DNA from: an uncultured Bacteroidota bacterium
GTDB taxonomy: Bacteria; Bacteroidota; Bacteroidia; Chitinophagales; Chitinophagaceae
Assembly (NCBI GenBank): GCA_903916555.1
Contig: CAIWXG010000412.1
Location: forward strand, 1 to 36,276
Direction: 5' to 3'
DNA: 36,276 nucleotides
Position 1 is the first letter of the stretch. Each line of letters opens with the position of its first letter. A program made the position numbers and the translations under genes. Below, in pieces: positions 1-10,877 of the stretch. The notes under the pieces were generated by a model. That model saw only the letters and a list, made by a program, of their open reading frames with translations, searched no databases and was not told the origin of the DNA.

Positions 1-1
1 C

Positions 2-850
2 CAAAAAGAAGTATTACTTACAACAAAGAAAAAAACATTAGAAATCGGGCAGCAAAGTTCAACAAGCATAAAAGAAGAATATGACCCATTTATAACCGAC
101 TTTAATAATTTTAAACAAGAGAATACAAAAGAAACAATACAAGAAAAACCGCAACAAACAGTATATATTCAAGAAAAAGAATTTGCAAATAACAACTATG
201 AAGATGCGATTATTGAAGAAGTATATGAAACCAAAAATATTCCTGAAATACAACCCGAACACAATCATATAGTAGAGCAAACAAATGTTATAACAAATAA
301 CTTTAAAGAAAAAGCAAAGGCAGAAAGAATTAGAAGCTATGATGATGATAAAGAAATAATTGAACCCTTATATAGAACAGATTATTTTCAGCAACAAGGC
401 ATACCTAATACAAATGAAATACCTAAAATAATACAGGAAGAGTTACCTAATAATTTAAATAGAAATGTTGATAGTACTAAAAATGAAGAAGATAAATCTT
501 TAATGGTAGTAATGAGTTTTGCAGAGTGGCTATTATTTTTTAAGAAAAAAGAACTGGCAACTGCCGAGGAGATAGAAAGCAAGAGGGCTGTAAGGTCATT
601 ATGGCAAAAAGAAAAACTTGCAGCTGCTTTTCAAGAAGAAAATGATGAAATTCCTGAAAATGTATTCGATATGGCAGTCAATTCTATTACAATGGAAGAT
701 GATATGGCAAGTGAGTCTTTGGCAAATATATATATAAAACAAGAAAAGTATGATAAGGCAATAGAGATGTATCGCAAATTAAGTTTGTTATATCCCGAAA
801 AAAATCTTTACTTTGCCCGCAAAATTGATGAAATTTTAAAGGATAGATAA
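2..850 (+). CDS. C-terminal part of a TPR-containing hypothetical protein (5' end outside window)
   Basis: Frame 2 is open from the window edge (QKEVLLTTKKKTLEIGQQ...) into the listed ORF 503..850. The C-terminus has a TPR-like SLANIYIKQEKYDKAIEMYRKLSLLYPEKN, preceded by an Asn/Gln/Glu-rich linker. Confidence 0.75.
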   Translation, partial: QKEVLLTTKKKTLEIGQQSSTSIKEEYDPFITDFNNFKQENTKETIQEKPQQTVYIQEKEFANNNYEDAIIEEVYETKNIPEIQPEHNHIVEQTNVITNNFKEKAKAERIRSYDDDKEIIEPLYRTDYFQQQGIPNTNEIPKIIQEELPNNLNRNVDSTKNEEDKSLMVVMSFAEWLLFFKKKELATAEEIESKRAVRSLWQKEKLAAAFQEENDEIPENVFDMAVNSITMEDDMASESLANIYIKQEKYDKAIEMYRKLSLLYPEKNLYFARKIDEILKDR

Positions 851-852
851 TT

Positions 853-1137
853 ATGGTAATCTTAGTTACAATATTAATAATATTAGCGTGTGCGGTTTTG
901 GCATTTTTTGTATTAATACAAAGCCCTAAAGGTGGTGGATTAACGGGCTCATTTGGCAATATGAGTACGGCAGTTATGGGTGTAAAGCAATCTACCGACG
1001 TAATTGAAAAAGGTACTTGGGTATCGGTAAGTGTTATTGCAGGCTTATGTATAGTTTGTGTATTTTTCTTACATAAACCACAAGGTAGTGCAGATACTAA
1101 AAGTAAAGCACCAACTAGTAATACGAAGACAAAATAA
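853..1137 (+). CDS. secG: Preprotein translocase subunit SecG
   Basis: Small two-TM protein with FFVLIQSPKGGGLTGSFG, the typical SecG motif. Confidence 0.9.
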   Translation: MVILVTILIILACAVLAFFVLIQSPKGGGLTGSFGNMSTAVMGVKQSTDVIEKGTWVSVSVIAGLCIVCVFFLHKPQGSADTKSKAPTSNTKTK

Positions 1138-1151
1138 TTTTCATATTTTCT

Positions 1152-1205
1152 ATAACAATGAGGTATAAAATTTAATCTCTATTAAATTTTATACCTCATT
1201 GTTAT
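1152..1205. terminator. Bidirectional hairpin between convergent secG and lpxH-like genes
   Basis: Perfect 25-bp stem (1152-1176 / 1181-1205) with a 4-nt CTCT loop, followed by TTTTTTG on the + strand. It includes the stop codon of the minus-strand gene. Confidence 0.8.
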
Positions 1206-1960
1206 TTTTTGTAAAATTTTAAGGATAAATTAGTTCCATCAAATACCGCATAACTGTCATAAATTATCCAGTCGCCAAGATTTATGTAATGACTTTTATC
1301 ATTTAAGATATAATCTATAGCTATGTGTCTATGCCCAAAAATAAAATAGTCGAAATATTCTACTTTCAATTTTTCATAACAAAACTGTACTAACCATTCT
1401 TTTTCAGGTCCTAAAAATGGTTTTTCAGGCATATCGGCATGTTTAGGTCCTAAACGGCTAAACCAAGAAGCTAAACCCACCCCTGTATCCGGATGCACTC
1501 TTCTATAAAGCCATTGTGAAAAATTATTGCGTAATACTTTCTTCAACATCTTATAACCATGGTCTCCCGGTCCTAAACCATCACCATGGCCTATATAAAA
1601 CTTTTTACCATTAAATGTTCTGCATATTGGTTCGTGATGTACCGGTATATTTAGTTCATCAGTAAAATAGCCTTTCATCCACAAGTCATGATTGCCCGAA
1701 AAAACCTCAATACTAATACCTTTATCGCTTAATTCAGCAATTTTACCCATGAATCTAAGAAACCCCTTTGGTACAACATTCCGATATTCAAACCAAGTAT
1801 CAAAAATATCTCCTACCAAATATATTTGAGCAGCATCTATTGAAATTTCATTAAGCCAAGCACATAAACGTCTTTCCCTCGCTATACTTGTTTGCAAATC
1901 CGGAATACCTAAGTGAAAATCAGAAGCAAAATATATCTTTTTACCTATTGGTAAATCCAT
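1202..1960 (-). CDS. lpxH: UDP-2,3-diacylglucosamine diphosphatase-like metallophosphoesterase (LpxH family)
   Basis: Metallophosphoesterase motifs FASDFHLG, GDIFDTW, SGNHDLW, GHGDGLGPGD and FGHRH. Confidence 0.85.
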   Translation of the reverse strand: MDLPIGKKIYFASDFHLGIPDLQTSIARERRLCAWLNEISIDAAQIYLVGDIFDTWFEYRNVVPKGFLRFMGKIAELSDKGISIEVFSGNHDLWMKGYFTDELNIPVHHEPICRTFNGKKFYIGHGDGLGPGDHGYKMLKKVLRNNFSQWLYRRVHPDTGVGLASWFSRLGPKHADMPEKPFLGPEKEWLVQFCYEKLKVEYFDYFIFGHRHIAIDYILNDKSHYINLGDWIIYDSYAVFDGTNLSLKFYKK

Positions 1961-1985
1961 TTGAATATATAATTAAAATATTTTA

Positions 1986-2357
1986 TTAGCAATTCTTGTT
2001 AGGATTTTCGTAATTGTCAGACTGGTCTTCACCGGAACCATTGTCAATACATTTAAAATCTTTTTCAACTAAAATAAATAATTGTTTTCCTTTCGTTAAA
2101 TCAATTTTATGCTCTAAACTAATAGTATCAGTATTTACCCAATTGTCAGCAATTCTTGTAGGTAAAAATACTGTAATAGTATTATTTGTCATGTTTGCAC
2201 AAATAGCGTCAACACTATTTTCTTTTTTTAGTACATAATACAAAGAATTCGTACCAAAATCGGTTTCAGCATTTATTATTCCTGTTGCTCCAAATGTAGC
2301 AACCTCTGTTTTGGAAAGCCTCAATCTGATGGAATTACTATTTATACGTAGTTTCAT
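1986..2357 (-). CDS. Hypothetical protein, 123 aa (possibly DUF7009-like)
   Basis: Complete ORF MKLRINSNSIRLRLSKTEV..., tightly linked to fdhD (5 bp gap). Confidence 0.6.
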   Translation of the reverse strand: MKLRINSNSIRLRLSKTEVATFGATGIINAETDFGTNSLYYVLKKENSVDAICANMTNNTITVFLPTRIADNWVNTDTISLEHKIDLTKGKQLFILVEKDFKCIDNGSGEDQSDNYENPNKNC

Positions 2358-2361
2358 GATG

Positions 2362-3207
2362 CTAAATTACAATTCTTTGCGAACCTGTGTAAATATTAAA
2401 TTTATCGCCACGTAAAAAACCTATAAGTGTAATATTAAATTCTTCTGCAAGTTCTACTGCCAAGCTGGATGGAGCACCAACTGCAATAACCATTTTAATG
2501 CCTGCAATAATTGCTTTTTGTATTAATTCAAAACTGGCTCTACCACTTAATAATAACATAGATTCTATATTATTATTATTATTATTAATTAGTATTGCAC
2601 CTATTAGTTTATCTAATGCATTATGTCTGCCAACGTCTTCTTTTAATTCTATTAAATTGCCTTCAAGAGTAAAAAAAGCACATGCATGTAAACCGCCGGT
2701 TTGTTCAAAAACATTTTGATTTTTTCGTAATTTTTGAGGTAATGAACATATTAATTCGGCAGATACAGTAAAATCAAGTTTACATGCAGTACTTGGAAAA
2801 TCATTGTTATATAATACTCTTATTGCATTTATTGATGCTTTTCCGCAGATACCACAACTAGAAGTAGTATAAAAATTACGGTCTAATTTGTTAATATTAG
2901 GCATAAAATCTTTTTGCAATGTAATTATTACCACATTTTTGTCTGTACCCGGCACATAACATATTTTTTCAACATTGCTATAAGAAACTATAATATTTTC
3001 TGTAAACAAAAAACCTATTGCCAATTCAAAATCATTACCTGGTGTACGCATTGTTACGGAAATACTTTTATGTTTTAGTATCTCATTTTCATAATATTCA
3101 ATTCGCATTTCCAAAGGTTCTTCAACAGCAAGAATATCAATAGTATCAACAAATTGATTATTTGACAATTTCTTGATTGGTGTGTTTGTTATGGAAATAT
3201 TCTTCAT
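2362..3207 (-). CDS. fdhD: Formate dehydrogenase accessory sulfurtransferase FdhD
   Basis: TSSCGICGKASI (CxxC), FTEQ/VFEQTGGLHACAFF and EDVGRHNALDKLIG motifs. The listed ORF starts at 3222, but MKNISITN at about 3207 is the likelier start. Confidence 0.9.
   Translation of the reverse strand: MKNISITNTPIKKLSNNQFVDTIDILAVEEPLEMRIEYYENEILKHKSISVTMRTPGNDFELAIGFLFTENIIVSYSNVEKICYVPGTDKNVVIITLQKDFMPNINKLDRNFYTTSSCGICGKASINAIRVLYNNDFPSTACKLDFTVSAELICSLPQKLRKNQNVFEQTGGLHACAFFTLEGNLIELKEDVGRHNALDKLIGAILINNNNNNIESMLLLSGRASFELIQKAIIAGIKMVIAVGAPSSLAVELAEEFNITLIGFLRGDKFNIYTGSQRIVI
2568..2586. repeat. In-frame (TAT/ATT)n trinucleotide microsatellite inside fdhD
   Basis: tattattattattattatta at 2568-2586 encodes NNNNNN in FdhD (GAILINNNNNNIESM). 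Confidence 0.8.
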
Positions 3208-3478
3208 TTTACAAAAATACAATATGCCGAAGAATTATTTGTTTATATATTTATATCAACAAAATAATGCAAGTTTATTTACTCCTAATTAATATACAAC
3301 ATATAAAATATGTTTTTTTATATACTACAATATTCTACAATGCAAATTCAATTAAAAAAAGTAATAGTGTTAATTCTTTTATTTGTGATTAGGTTTTTTG
3401 GTTTATAAAGTATAGTTTTGTTTCTGTTTGAATGTATAAAAAATATTTTATTAATATAAATTCCAATTTAAATATAAA

Positions 3479-4120
3479 ATGACAATTGCAATTCTTCTCA
3501 TTCTATCCTATTTTTTTGGTTCCATACCTACTGCAGTATGGGTTAGTAAATGGTTTTTTGGTATAGATATTAGAGAACATGGCAGTGGTAATGCGGGTGC
3601 TACAAATGCATTTAGAATTTTAGGTTCAAAAGCAGGTTCTATGGTTATGCTTGTAGATATGATGAAGGGTTTTTTAGCAGTTAAATTAGCCTACTTTTCA
3701 GCATATACCATAAACAGGGAAGCATTTGTTAATCTACAAGTATTTTTAGGTTTGGCAGCAGTAGTAGGGCATATTTTTCCTATTTGGGCAGATTTTCGCG
3801 GTGGAAAAGGTATTGCAACACTTTTTGGCATGATATTATCAATTCAATATATGGTAGCATTTAGCCTGATAGGTGTGTTTTTGCTTATGTTGTTTATAAC
3901 TAGGTATGTATCTTTAAGTTCTATTACGGCAAGTATCGCTTTTCCTTTATTAATTCTTTTTATTTTTAATGAAAAAGAGTTGAGTTATAGGCTTTTTGCA
4001 ATTTCTACTGCTTGCTTGGTATTGCTAACACATCATAAAAATATTAGCCGTCTTTTGCATGGCAATGAAAATAAAGTTCCTTTATTTCGCAAACATAAAA
4101 TGCGAAATAAAACGGATTGA
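3479..4120 (+). CDS. plsY: Glycerol-3-phosphate acyltransferase PlsY
   Basis: SYFFGSIPTAVWVSK, HGSGNAGATNAFR, GHIFPIWADFRGGKGIAT and LLTHHKNISRLLHGNE are PlsY signatures. Confidence 0.93.
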   Translation: MTIAILLILSYFFGSIPTAVWVSKWFFGIDIREHGSGNAGATNAFRILGSKAGSMVMLVDMMKGFLAVKLAYFSAYTINREAFVNLQVFLGLAAVVGHIFPIWADFRGGKGIATLFGMILSIQYMVAFSLIGVFLLMLFITRYVSLSSITASIAFPLLILFIFNEKELSYRLFAISTACLVLLTHHKNISRLLHGNENKVPLFRKHKMRNKTD

Positions 4121-4202
4121 TTTTTAATGAAATTATTTTTTTATCTAAAAGCTACTATTTCTTATTAAAGTTCCATTTCATAAAAGACTTCTAAGTTACT
4201 TT

Positions 4203-4814
4203 TTGCCTATTTCACTAAGGCGAAGTTCGAGTTTTTATAACGCTTATTTAGAATTGTTTTTACACAAAAACCACTATCAATTGGCTACTGAAAATGCTTA
4301 TTATTCAGATGGTTTAAATTATGCACCTGCATTTATTTTTATTGATAATATAAAGGAATCCTTACAAAACATTAAAAATGTATTAATATTGGGTGCAGGG
4401 GTGGGTAGCACTATACAAATATTAAATAGCATGGGTTATTATCCTGAATATACTATTGTAGATATTGATGAAGTAGTACTGAATATGGCAGTAGAATGTG
4501 TACAAGACTTTAAAAAAATAAAGCTAAATCCGGTATGTACCGATGCAAAAGAATATGTAAAAAAAAATAGTTTAAAATATGACCTTATTTTTATAGATGT
4601 TTTTCACGGCAGAGATGTACCTGAATTTGTAACTTCTACTGATTTTCTTATAAACTGTGGTAAGCTTTTAAATAAAGGAAGTTTTTTAGTTTTAAATTAT
4701 ATTATAAACGACCCTGTAAAATGGATTGAGGATAAAGAAACATTTACGTTACTTTATCCCCAGTATAAAATTCTTCCATTTGATATTAATAGAATCTTTT
4801 TAGCTACAACTTAG
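4203..4814 (+). CDS. Spermidine synthase-like / class I SAM methyltransferase (start codon uncertain)
   Basis: NVLILGAGVGSTIQIL (SAM-binding GxGxG), YTIVDIDEVV, DLIFIDVFHG. The listed start is TTG at 4203, but the frame is open upstream to 4149 with no ATG or GTG. Confidence 0.75.
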   Translation: MPISLRRSSSFYNAYLELFLHKNHYQLATENAYYSDGLNYAPAFIFIDNIKESLQNIKNVLILGAGVGSTIQILNSMGYYPEYTIVDIDEVVLNMAVECVQDFKKIKLNPVCTDAKEYVKKNSLKYDLIFIDVFHGRDVPEFVTSTDFLINCGKLLNKGSFLVLNYIINDPVKWIEDKETFTLLYPQYKILPFDINRIFLATT

Positions 4815-5760
4815 CACTTTGGATTCTTAAAACTTTACGGTTTTTCTTTTGTACTCTCATTTTTTCGGGTACGAGCTTCAATATCTCATCCATTAAGCTG
4901 TTTAAAACCGTTTCTCTTACAAAAAGGTCGTTAGTAACCAAGCTTATTTCTCTTACCGGTTCCGGATCTTCAAAATATCTTATATTATCCATTTGGTCTT
5001 CACTGAAATCTAATGTAGCCAATTCAGGTAATACAGTCATTCCACCATTTTTCTCTACCATTCTGCGTAATGTTTCAACATTACTAGATTCGTATCTATA
5101 AGGCCTGTCTGCTTGTAATCTTTGTAAATTATCACTACATAAATTAATAATTTGGTTACGCATACAATGCCCTTCATTTAAGAGCCAAATACGTTCCAAA
5201 TCAATATCATCCGGTTTTATCAAACGTTTGCTAAGTGCTTTTTCGTCTTTAGAAAAATAGGTCACAAACGGCTCAAAAAATAAAGGATATTCTCTAATTC
5301 CATTTTGCTCAAGGGGAGTACTTAATAGAGCCGCATCAATTTCATTATTGCGTAGTGCAATAATAATTTGATTTGTTTCCATTTCTTGCACCCGTAATTT
5401 AATATTAGGGTACAATTTTACATAATTCTGAAGTAAGCCGGGTAAAATGTTGGGAGCTACCGTAGGTATAACAGCTAGACGGAAAGAACCCGATAAATTT
5501 TTCTGTTGCAACTGAATAATTTCACCTATTCGTTCGCATTCGGATATTGCTATTTTTGCTTGGTTTACAACAATTTCTCCAATATCTGTAACTGTAATAG
5601 GGTGTTTATGTCTATCAAATAGCTTTACACCTAATTCGTCTTCCAGCTTTTGTATTTGCATACTAAGTGTTGGCTGTGTGGCAAAACACTTTTCAGATGC
5701 AACTACAAAACTTTTATACGTTGCAACCGCTACTATATATTCTAATTGTGTTATGGTCAT
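4804..5760 (-). CDS. oxyR: LysR-family peroxide-responsive regulator OxyR
   Basis: N-terminal LysR HTH (MTITQLEYIVAVATYKSFVVASEKCFATQPTLSMQIQKLEDELG) and the two-cysteine motif GHCMRNQIINLC. The best start is the internal ATG at about 5760 rather than 5805. Confidence 0.88.
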   Translation of the reverse strand: MTITQLEYIVAVATYKSFVVASEKCFATQPTLSMQIQKLEDELGVKLFDRHKHPITVTDIGEIVVNQAKIAISECERIGEIIQLQQKNLSGSFRLAVIPTVAPNILPGLLQNYVKLYPNIKLRVQEMETNQIIIALRNNEIDAALLSTPLEQNGIREYPLFFEPFVTYFSKDEKALSKRLIKPDDIDLERIWLLNEGHCMRNQIINLCSDNLQRLQADRPYRYESSNVETLRRMVEKNGGMTVLPELATLDFSEDQMDNIRYFEDPEPVREISLVTNDLFVRETVLNSLMDEILKLVPEKMRVQKKNRKVLRIQSAKL

Positions 5761-5847
5761 AATGAAAAATATTCTAGGAACAAAGATACATTGATTGTTT
5801 ACCAATAATGAAGAAAAGCTCCAACTTTATTGAGTTAAAAATGAAAT

Positions 5848-7020
5848 TTATGCAAATGCATCTTTTATTTTATCAAAAAAACCACGTTCGTCTCTTTCGT
5901 ATTTGGTATCTGTACCCGGCTTAAAATTTGGCGAATTTTTCATTTTCTCAATCATTTCCTTTTCGTCATGACTCAGATTTTGTGGTGTCCAAATTAGCAC
6001 TTCAACTAATTCATCCCCTTTTTCGTAAGACGATTGAAAAGCGGGGAATCCTTTACCCTTTAATCTAAAAATTTTACCACCCTGTGTGCCTGCCGGAATT
6101 TTAATTTTTGCTTTACCATCAATAGTAGGAACTTCAGTATTAATGCCCATTACGGCATCCGGAAAAGATAAATGCAGTTGGTAAATCACATCAAGTTCTC
6201 TGCGAGTAAGAAATTCGTGTTTTTCTTCTTCTATTTGTAGTAATAAATCTCCCGGAGGCCCGCCGCGTTCACCGGCATTACCACGTCCGTTCATACTTAA
6301 TTGCATACCATCTTGCACGCCTGGAGGTAAATCAAGGCTTAATGTTTCCTCACCAAAAACACGTCCTTCTCCTTTACAATTACCACATTTTTGAGTTATA
6401 GTTGCCCCTTCACCATTACAAGACGGGCAAGTACTCACTGTTTGCATTTGCCCCAAAAAAGTATTTGATACACGCCTTACCTGCCCTGTACCTCCACATG
6501 TACTACATGTTTGTATAGCACTTTTATCTTTAGCACCGTTCCCATTGCATAGGGTGCAGGTTATATTTTTCTTTACTTTAATTTTTTTATTAGCTCCATT
6601 GGCAATTTCCTCAAAGTTCATTTTTAGTTTTATTCTTAGGTTTGCTCCGCGAGTGCCTTGTCTGCGGCCACCGCCACCACCTTGCCTTGAGCCACCAAAT
6701 AAGTTACTAAAGACCTCTTCACCAAAAATATCTCCGAAATTAGAAAATATATCTTCGGGTCTCATACCGCCCGAACCACCAGCCGCACCGCTACCACTTA
6801 ATCCTGCATGACCGAATCTGTCGTATTGGGTACGTTTCTCAGGCGTACTAAGCACATCATAAGCCTCTGCTGCTTCTTTAAATTTTTCTTCGGCATCTTT
6901 ATTTCCCGGATTTCTGTCGGGGTGAAATTGCATCGCAATTTTTCGATATGCCTTTTTCAGTTCATCGGCAGTTGCACTGTTTGTAAGCCCTAAAACCTCG
7001 TAATAGTCTCTTTTTGCCAT
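5848..7020 (-). CDS. dnaJ: Chaperone DnaJ
   Basis: J-domain with HPD ([11 protein letters not shown]), Gly-rich region, and four zinc-finger CxxCxGxG repeats. Confidence 0.97.
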   Translation of the reverse strand: MAKRDYYEVLGLTNSATADELKKAYRKIAMQFHPDRNPGNKDAEEKFKEAAEAYDVLSTPEKRTQYDRFGHAGLSGSGAAGGSGGMRPEDIFSNFGDIFGEEVFSNLFGGSRQGGGGGRRQGTRGANLRIKLKMNFEEIANGANKKIKVKKNITCTLCNGNGAKDKSAIQTCSTCGGTGQVRRVSNTFLGQMQTVSTCPSCNGEGATITQKCGNCKGEGRVFGEETLSLDLPPGVQDGMQLSMNGRGNAGERGGPPGDLLLQIEEEKHEFLTRRELDVIYQLHLSFPDAVMGINTEVPTIDGKAKIKIPAGTQGGKIFRLKGKGFPAFQSSYEKGDELVEVLIWTPQNLSHDEKEMIEKMKNSPNFKPGTDTKYERDERGFFDKIKDAFA

Positions 7021-7093
7021 GTGTTATTATAAGAATTATGTATTAAATATAGTGTAAGGTAAATTTATGAAAATATATAATATAAAAAATAGT

Positions 7094-7726
7094 TTACAAT
7101 CTCACTTTACCTACAATAACTTTAGCATATCTTATTAATTTATCATTAAGATAGTAGCCCGGGTCAATAACATCAAAAATTTTACCTGCCAAATCATCAG
7201 TAGTAACGGCAATTTCTGTAATAGCTTCGTGTAGGTCGGGGTTAAATTCTTCTTTACCTGTTTCCATACGGCGCAACCCTTTTTGTTGCATAATACGTCT
7301 CATTTTGTCAAAAACTAATGTTACACCCTCGCGTATTAAATTAATATCTTTAGATGTTTCTAATTGTTTCGATGCTCTGTCCATATCATCCAGTACTTCT
7401 AATAGCGATTGGATTACTTCTTTATTTGCTGTTAGTTTTATTTCTAGATTTTCTTTTGCTGTTCTTCTTTTGTAATTATCAAATTCTGCTACCAAACGTA
7501 GATATTTTTCTTTTTGTTCGGTTAATTCAGCCTGTAGTTTTTGTTCTTTTTCTTCATTAGGCTCAACTAAGGCATCCATGTTTTCTTGGCTATCTCCGTT
7601 GGTATTTATGTTTGCTAAAACGTCTTCAATTGGTGTTTCATGTGCCATGTTGTCGGTATTAGAGTTCTCGTTTTTGTTTTTATTTAATTCATTATTGTGC
7701 ATAACCTTCTTTTTTTTGAAAAACAT
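7094..7726 (-). CDS. grpE: Nucleotide exchange factor GrpE
   Basis: RLVAEFDNYKRRTAKE, EVLDDMDRA, FNPDLHEAI and VIDPGYYLNDKLIRYAKVIVGK. Confidence 0.95.
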   Translation of the reverse strand: MFFKKKKVMHNNELNKNKNENSNTDNMAHETPIEDVLANINTNGDSQENMDALVEPNEEKEQKLQAELTEQKEKYLRLVAEFDNYKRRTAKENLEIKLTANKEVIQSLLEVLDDMDRASKQLETSKDINLIREGVTLVFDKMRRIMQQKGLRRMETGKEEFNPDLHEAITEIAVTTDDLAGKIFDVIDPGYYLNDKLIRYAKVIVGKVRL

Positions 7727-7836
7727 ATTATTCAGTATTTAGTCAATAATTTTGCCAATTTCATTAGTACGACAAAATGGCATATATTGTATTATCAATT
7801 AAATATGCAAATTAGTGCTTTTTTTGTTGCAGTGGT

Positions 7837-8079
7837 TTACTTTTCATTTTCTAAACTTTCTAAATATAAATCTTCTACTTTTTTACGAGCCCAAGGTGTT
7901 TTGCGCAAAAACTTTAAGCTGGAGCTAATAGAAGGGTCAAACGTAAAGCAGCGTATGTTTATCCGCTCGCCCATTTCATCCCAACCATAATGTATAACAA
8001 GATGATTGAGTATGTGTTCTAAAGTCATACCATGCAATAAATTATTAGGCTGTGCTGGTTTGTAAGGAGGATTTGACAT
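7837..8079 (-). CDS. VF530-like (DUF2132) small DNA-binding protein
   Basis: [60 protein letters not shown]. Confidence 0.85.
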   Translation of the reverse strand: MSNPPYKPAQPNNLLHGMTLEHILNHLVIHYGWDEMGERINIRCFTFDPSISSSLKFLRKTPWARKKVEDLYLESLENEK

Positions 8080-8254
8080 AGGAAAATACTGATGTTAATA
8101 TTTATTGATTATTCGTATTTTGGTAATAATGGTAAAACCATTGGTATTTTATTTCTCAAAGCATTATTTAAAGTATGCATATATTTTGAACTTTAGAACG
8201 TTTGTTTTTGTCATTTAAGTCCATCTCCATACATAACAAGTGCAATTTAACAAA

Positions 8255-8280
8255 AAAGGCAATACGTTAATATTGCCTTT
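8255..8280 (-). terminator. Intrinsic terminator of rho
   Basis: 10-bp stem AAAGGCAATA / TATTGCCTTT with a 6-nt loop, followed on the minus strand by a T-run (TTTTTTG). It lies 26 bp past the rho stop. Confidence 0.8.
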
Positions 8281-8305
8281 ATATTTATTCACTACTTTCT
8301 AATAC

Positions 8306-10681
8306 CTATTTATTCATTGTTGCTAAAAACTCTTCGTTGCTTCTTGTTCCTTTCATTTGTTTAAGCAGGAAGTTCATTGCTTCGTCTGTATTCATATCGG
8401 AGATATGGTTGCGTAACAGCCACATTTTATTTTGCACATCTTTATCTAAAAGCAAGTCATCGCGACGAGTGGAAGAAGATGTAATATCTATAGCAGGGAA
8501 TATACGTTTATTAGCCAATTTGCGGTCTAATTGCAATTCCATGTTACCAGTACCCTTAAATTCTTCAAAAATAACTTCATCCATTTTAGAGCCTGTATCT
8601 ATTAAGGCTGTAGCAAGAATAGTTAAAGAGCCACCGTTTTCTATTTTACGGGCAGCACCAAAAAATTGTTTTGGTTTCTGCATGGCATTCGCTTCCACAC
8701 CACCACTTAATACTTTACCACTTGCCGGTGCTACCGTATTATGTGCACGAGCCAAGCGGGTAATACTATCTAATAATATAACAACATCATGCCCAACTTC
8801 AACAAGTCTTTTTGCTTTCTGTAAAGCTATAGTAGATACCTTAACGTGTTTGTCTGCCGGCTCGTCGAACGTAGAAGCAATAACTTCAGCATTTACACTT
8901 CGTTGCATGTCTGTAACCTCTTCCGGACGCTCATCTACCAATACAATCATTAAATAGCATTCAGGGTGGTTGCGAGCAATTGCATTGGCAACCTCTTTAA
9001 GCAACATGGTTTTACCTGTTTTGGGTTGTGCTACAATTAAGCCTCTTTGTCCTTTACCAATAGGCGTAAACAAATCCATTATTCTTGTACTGTAATTGCT
9101 TCCGGTAGTTGTTAAGTTTAGTTTTTCGAAAGGAAATAGAGGGGTAAGATAATCAAAAGGAACTCTGTCTCTTATTTCATCGGGTAATTTCCCGTTTATA
9201 GATTCTACTTTAAGTAAGGCAAAATATTTTTCTCCTTCTTTGGGTGGTCTTACATTTCCTTTTACAGTATCACCTGTTTTAAGACCAAACAATTTTATTT
9301 GCGATGGTGATACATAAATATCATCAGGCGAGCTTAGGTAATTATAATCACTGCTACGTAAAAAACCATAACCATCCGGCATCATTTCCAAAACCCCTTC
9401 ACTTGCTACTACTCCTTCAAATTCCAAATTAAAAGTAGGTGCCTCACGTCTTTGTGGCTTATTAAAGTGTTGTGGTGGCGGTGTTGCAGATACCGGCTTT
9501 TCTGCTTCTATGTCTATTATTGCTTGTGGTGGTTGCACATCGGGTGTTTCGGCCGATGGCATGGTAATACCTGTGTTTTCTTCAATTTTAATTGGTTCTT
9601 CACTGTTCTCAGCTACTACATCTCCAATTAAAGTATCATTAATATTTTCTGTTTTTATTGTATCCCAATCTACGGGTGGTTTATTTTCTTTTTGTTCCGG
9701 TAGCTCTCTTGAAAACGTATTTTCACGTGGCAATTCGTCTTTGGGCCTTCTTAGTCTTCTCCTACGTTCTCCATTTTCGTCTAAAGCTCCTGCTGCATCA
9801 TTGTCACTAAGAATATTATTTTTGGAAGTCTGTTCCGTATTCGGCTCTTTACTTTGTGGCTGGTTTGTAGGGTTGGGTCTGTTTTCCCTATTATTTATGG
9901 GTCTTCTTTCTGATTCCCTTATTCTTGTGAAATTTTGATTTGTTTCTCTTTGTTGATTGGGTCTAATGTTATTATTTAAAGTTGTTTCTTTAGCTTCTAC
10001 AATAGGTATTGCAATTTCCTCAGTGTTACTTTTGGTATCGTTTGTTACAATAATTGGTTCGGTGCTTGGTTCTTGGGGTATGGTTTCAATTGGTTTTATT
10101 TCTTCAACAATTGCTAAAGATTCTTTTTTAATTTCCTCAACAATAGGATTATTTCTATTGATTGATTCCTTATTAGTATTTTCTTCTTTTTGTATTGTTT
10201 CTATTTTTTCTTCATTAATTATTGGGGCTGTAACGATAGTTGTTTCTATTTTTTGAGTACTATTTTTTGCCTGTTCAATAAGTATTTCAGGGTTTACTGC
10301 CGCAGCTCTAAGCGAAGCTTTTGTAATTGGTGCTTGTTTAGCAGTTTTAGTTACAGGCTGATTGCGAACGGGTTTAGTATTCGCATTTTGCGAATCAACT
10401 ATAGTTGTTGGCTTTACCGGTACTTCAATTACAGTTGGCTTTACATCTATTTCTACTTTTTGCTCCTTTTTATCCACATTTATTTCTTCAATATCGTCTT
10501 CTTTAGGTTTTCTGCCCCGTTTTTTTTTCGGTGGCATACTGTTTTCTACCTGTTGTTGCAGTATTTTATAAATAAGTGTGGTTTTATCGTCTCTACGTGT
10601 GTCCTGTATGTTGAGTGTATTAGCAACATCAACCAGCTCTGGTATGAGCATATCATTTAACTGCAATATGTCGTAAGGCAT
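8306..10681 (-). CDS. rho: Transcription termination factor Rho with a long N-terminal disordered insertion
   Basis: C-terminal half has [66 protein letters not shown] and [11 protein letters not shown]. About 370 aa of Asn/Glu/Pro/Thr-rich low-complexity sequence lies between the N-terminal Rho_N-like region and the RNA-binding domain. Confidence 0.96.
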   Translation of the reverse strand: MPYDILQLNDMLIPELVDVANTLNIQDTRRDDKTTLIYKILQQQVENSMPPKKKRGRKPKEDDIEEINVDKKEQKVEIDVKPTVIEVPVKPTTIVDSQNANTKPVRNQPVTKTAKQAPITKASLRAAAVNPEILIEQAKNSTQKIETTIVTAPIINEEKIETIQKEENTNKESINRNNPIVEEIKKESLAIVEEIKPIETIPQEPSTEPIIVTNDTKSNTEEIAIPIVEAKETTLNNNIRPNQQRETNQNFTRIRESERRPINNRENRPNPTNQPQSKEPNTEQTSKNNILSDNDAAGALDENGERRRRLRRPKDELPRENTFSRELPEQKENKPPVDWDTIKTENINDTLIGDVVAENSEEPIKIEENTGITMPSAETPDVQPPQAIIDIEAEKPVSATPPPQHFNKPQRREAPTFNLEFEGVVASEGVLEMMPDGYGFLRSSDYNYLSSPDDIYVSPSQIKLFGLKTGDTVKGNVRPPKEGEKYFALLKVESINGKLPDEIRDRVPFDYLTPLFPFEKLNLTTTGSNYSTRIMDLFTPIGKGQRGLIVAQPKTGKTMLLKEVANAIARNHPECYLMIVLVDERPEEVTDMQRSVNAEVIASTFDEPADKHVKVSTIALQKAKRLVEVGHDVVILLDSITRLARAHNTVAPASGKVLSGGVEANAMQKPKQFFGAARKIENGGSLTILATALIDTGSKMDEVIFEEFKGTGNMELQLDRKLANKRIFPAIDITSSSTRRDDLLLDKDVQNKMWLLRNHISDMNTDEAMNFLLKQMKGTRSNEEFLATMNK

Positions 10682-10877
10682 GCTTCGCTTTTTTCTGAAT
10701 AATATTTTTTATATACTTAAAAATAGTTAATAATTATTAGGTAATGATTATTTATTTATTTTTTGAAATACTTGGTTAATTCACCGGGAATTCAATTTTC
10801 TATTACTGAAAGGATGGAACAATTACTGTTTCCTACTGCAATCTTACGAATGTTTTTGATAATAAAGAAAAAAAATC

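Noticed and set aside
59-582. Minus-strand ORFs 59..280 and 388..582
   Set aside because: Antisense to the frame-2 coding region; Phe/Tyr-rich or hydrophobic mirror translations.
6545-6993. Plus-strand ORFs 6545..6811 and 6808..6993
   Set aside because: Antisense to dnaJ.
8337-10660. Plus-strand ORFs 8337..8957, 9510..9938, 9957..10256, 10190..10660, 10362..10571
   Set aside because: Antisense to the well-supported rho gene; low-complexity mirror translations without recognisable domains.
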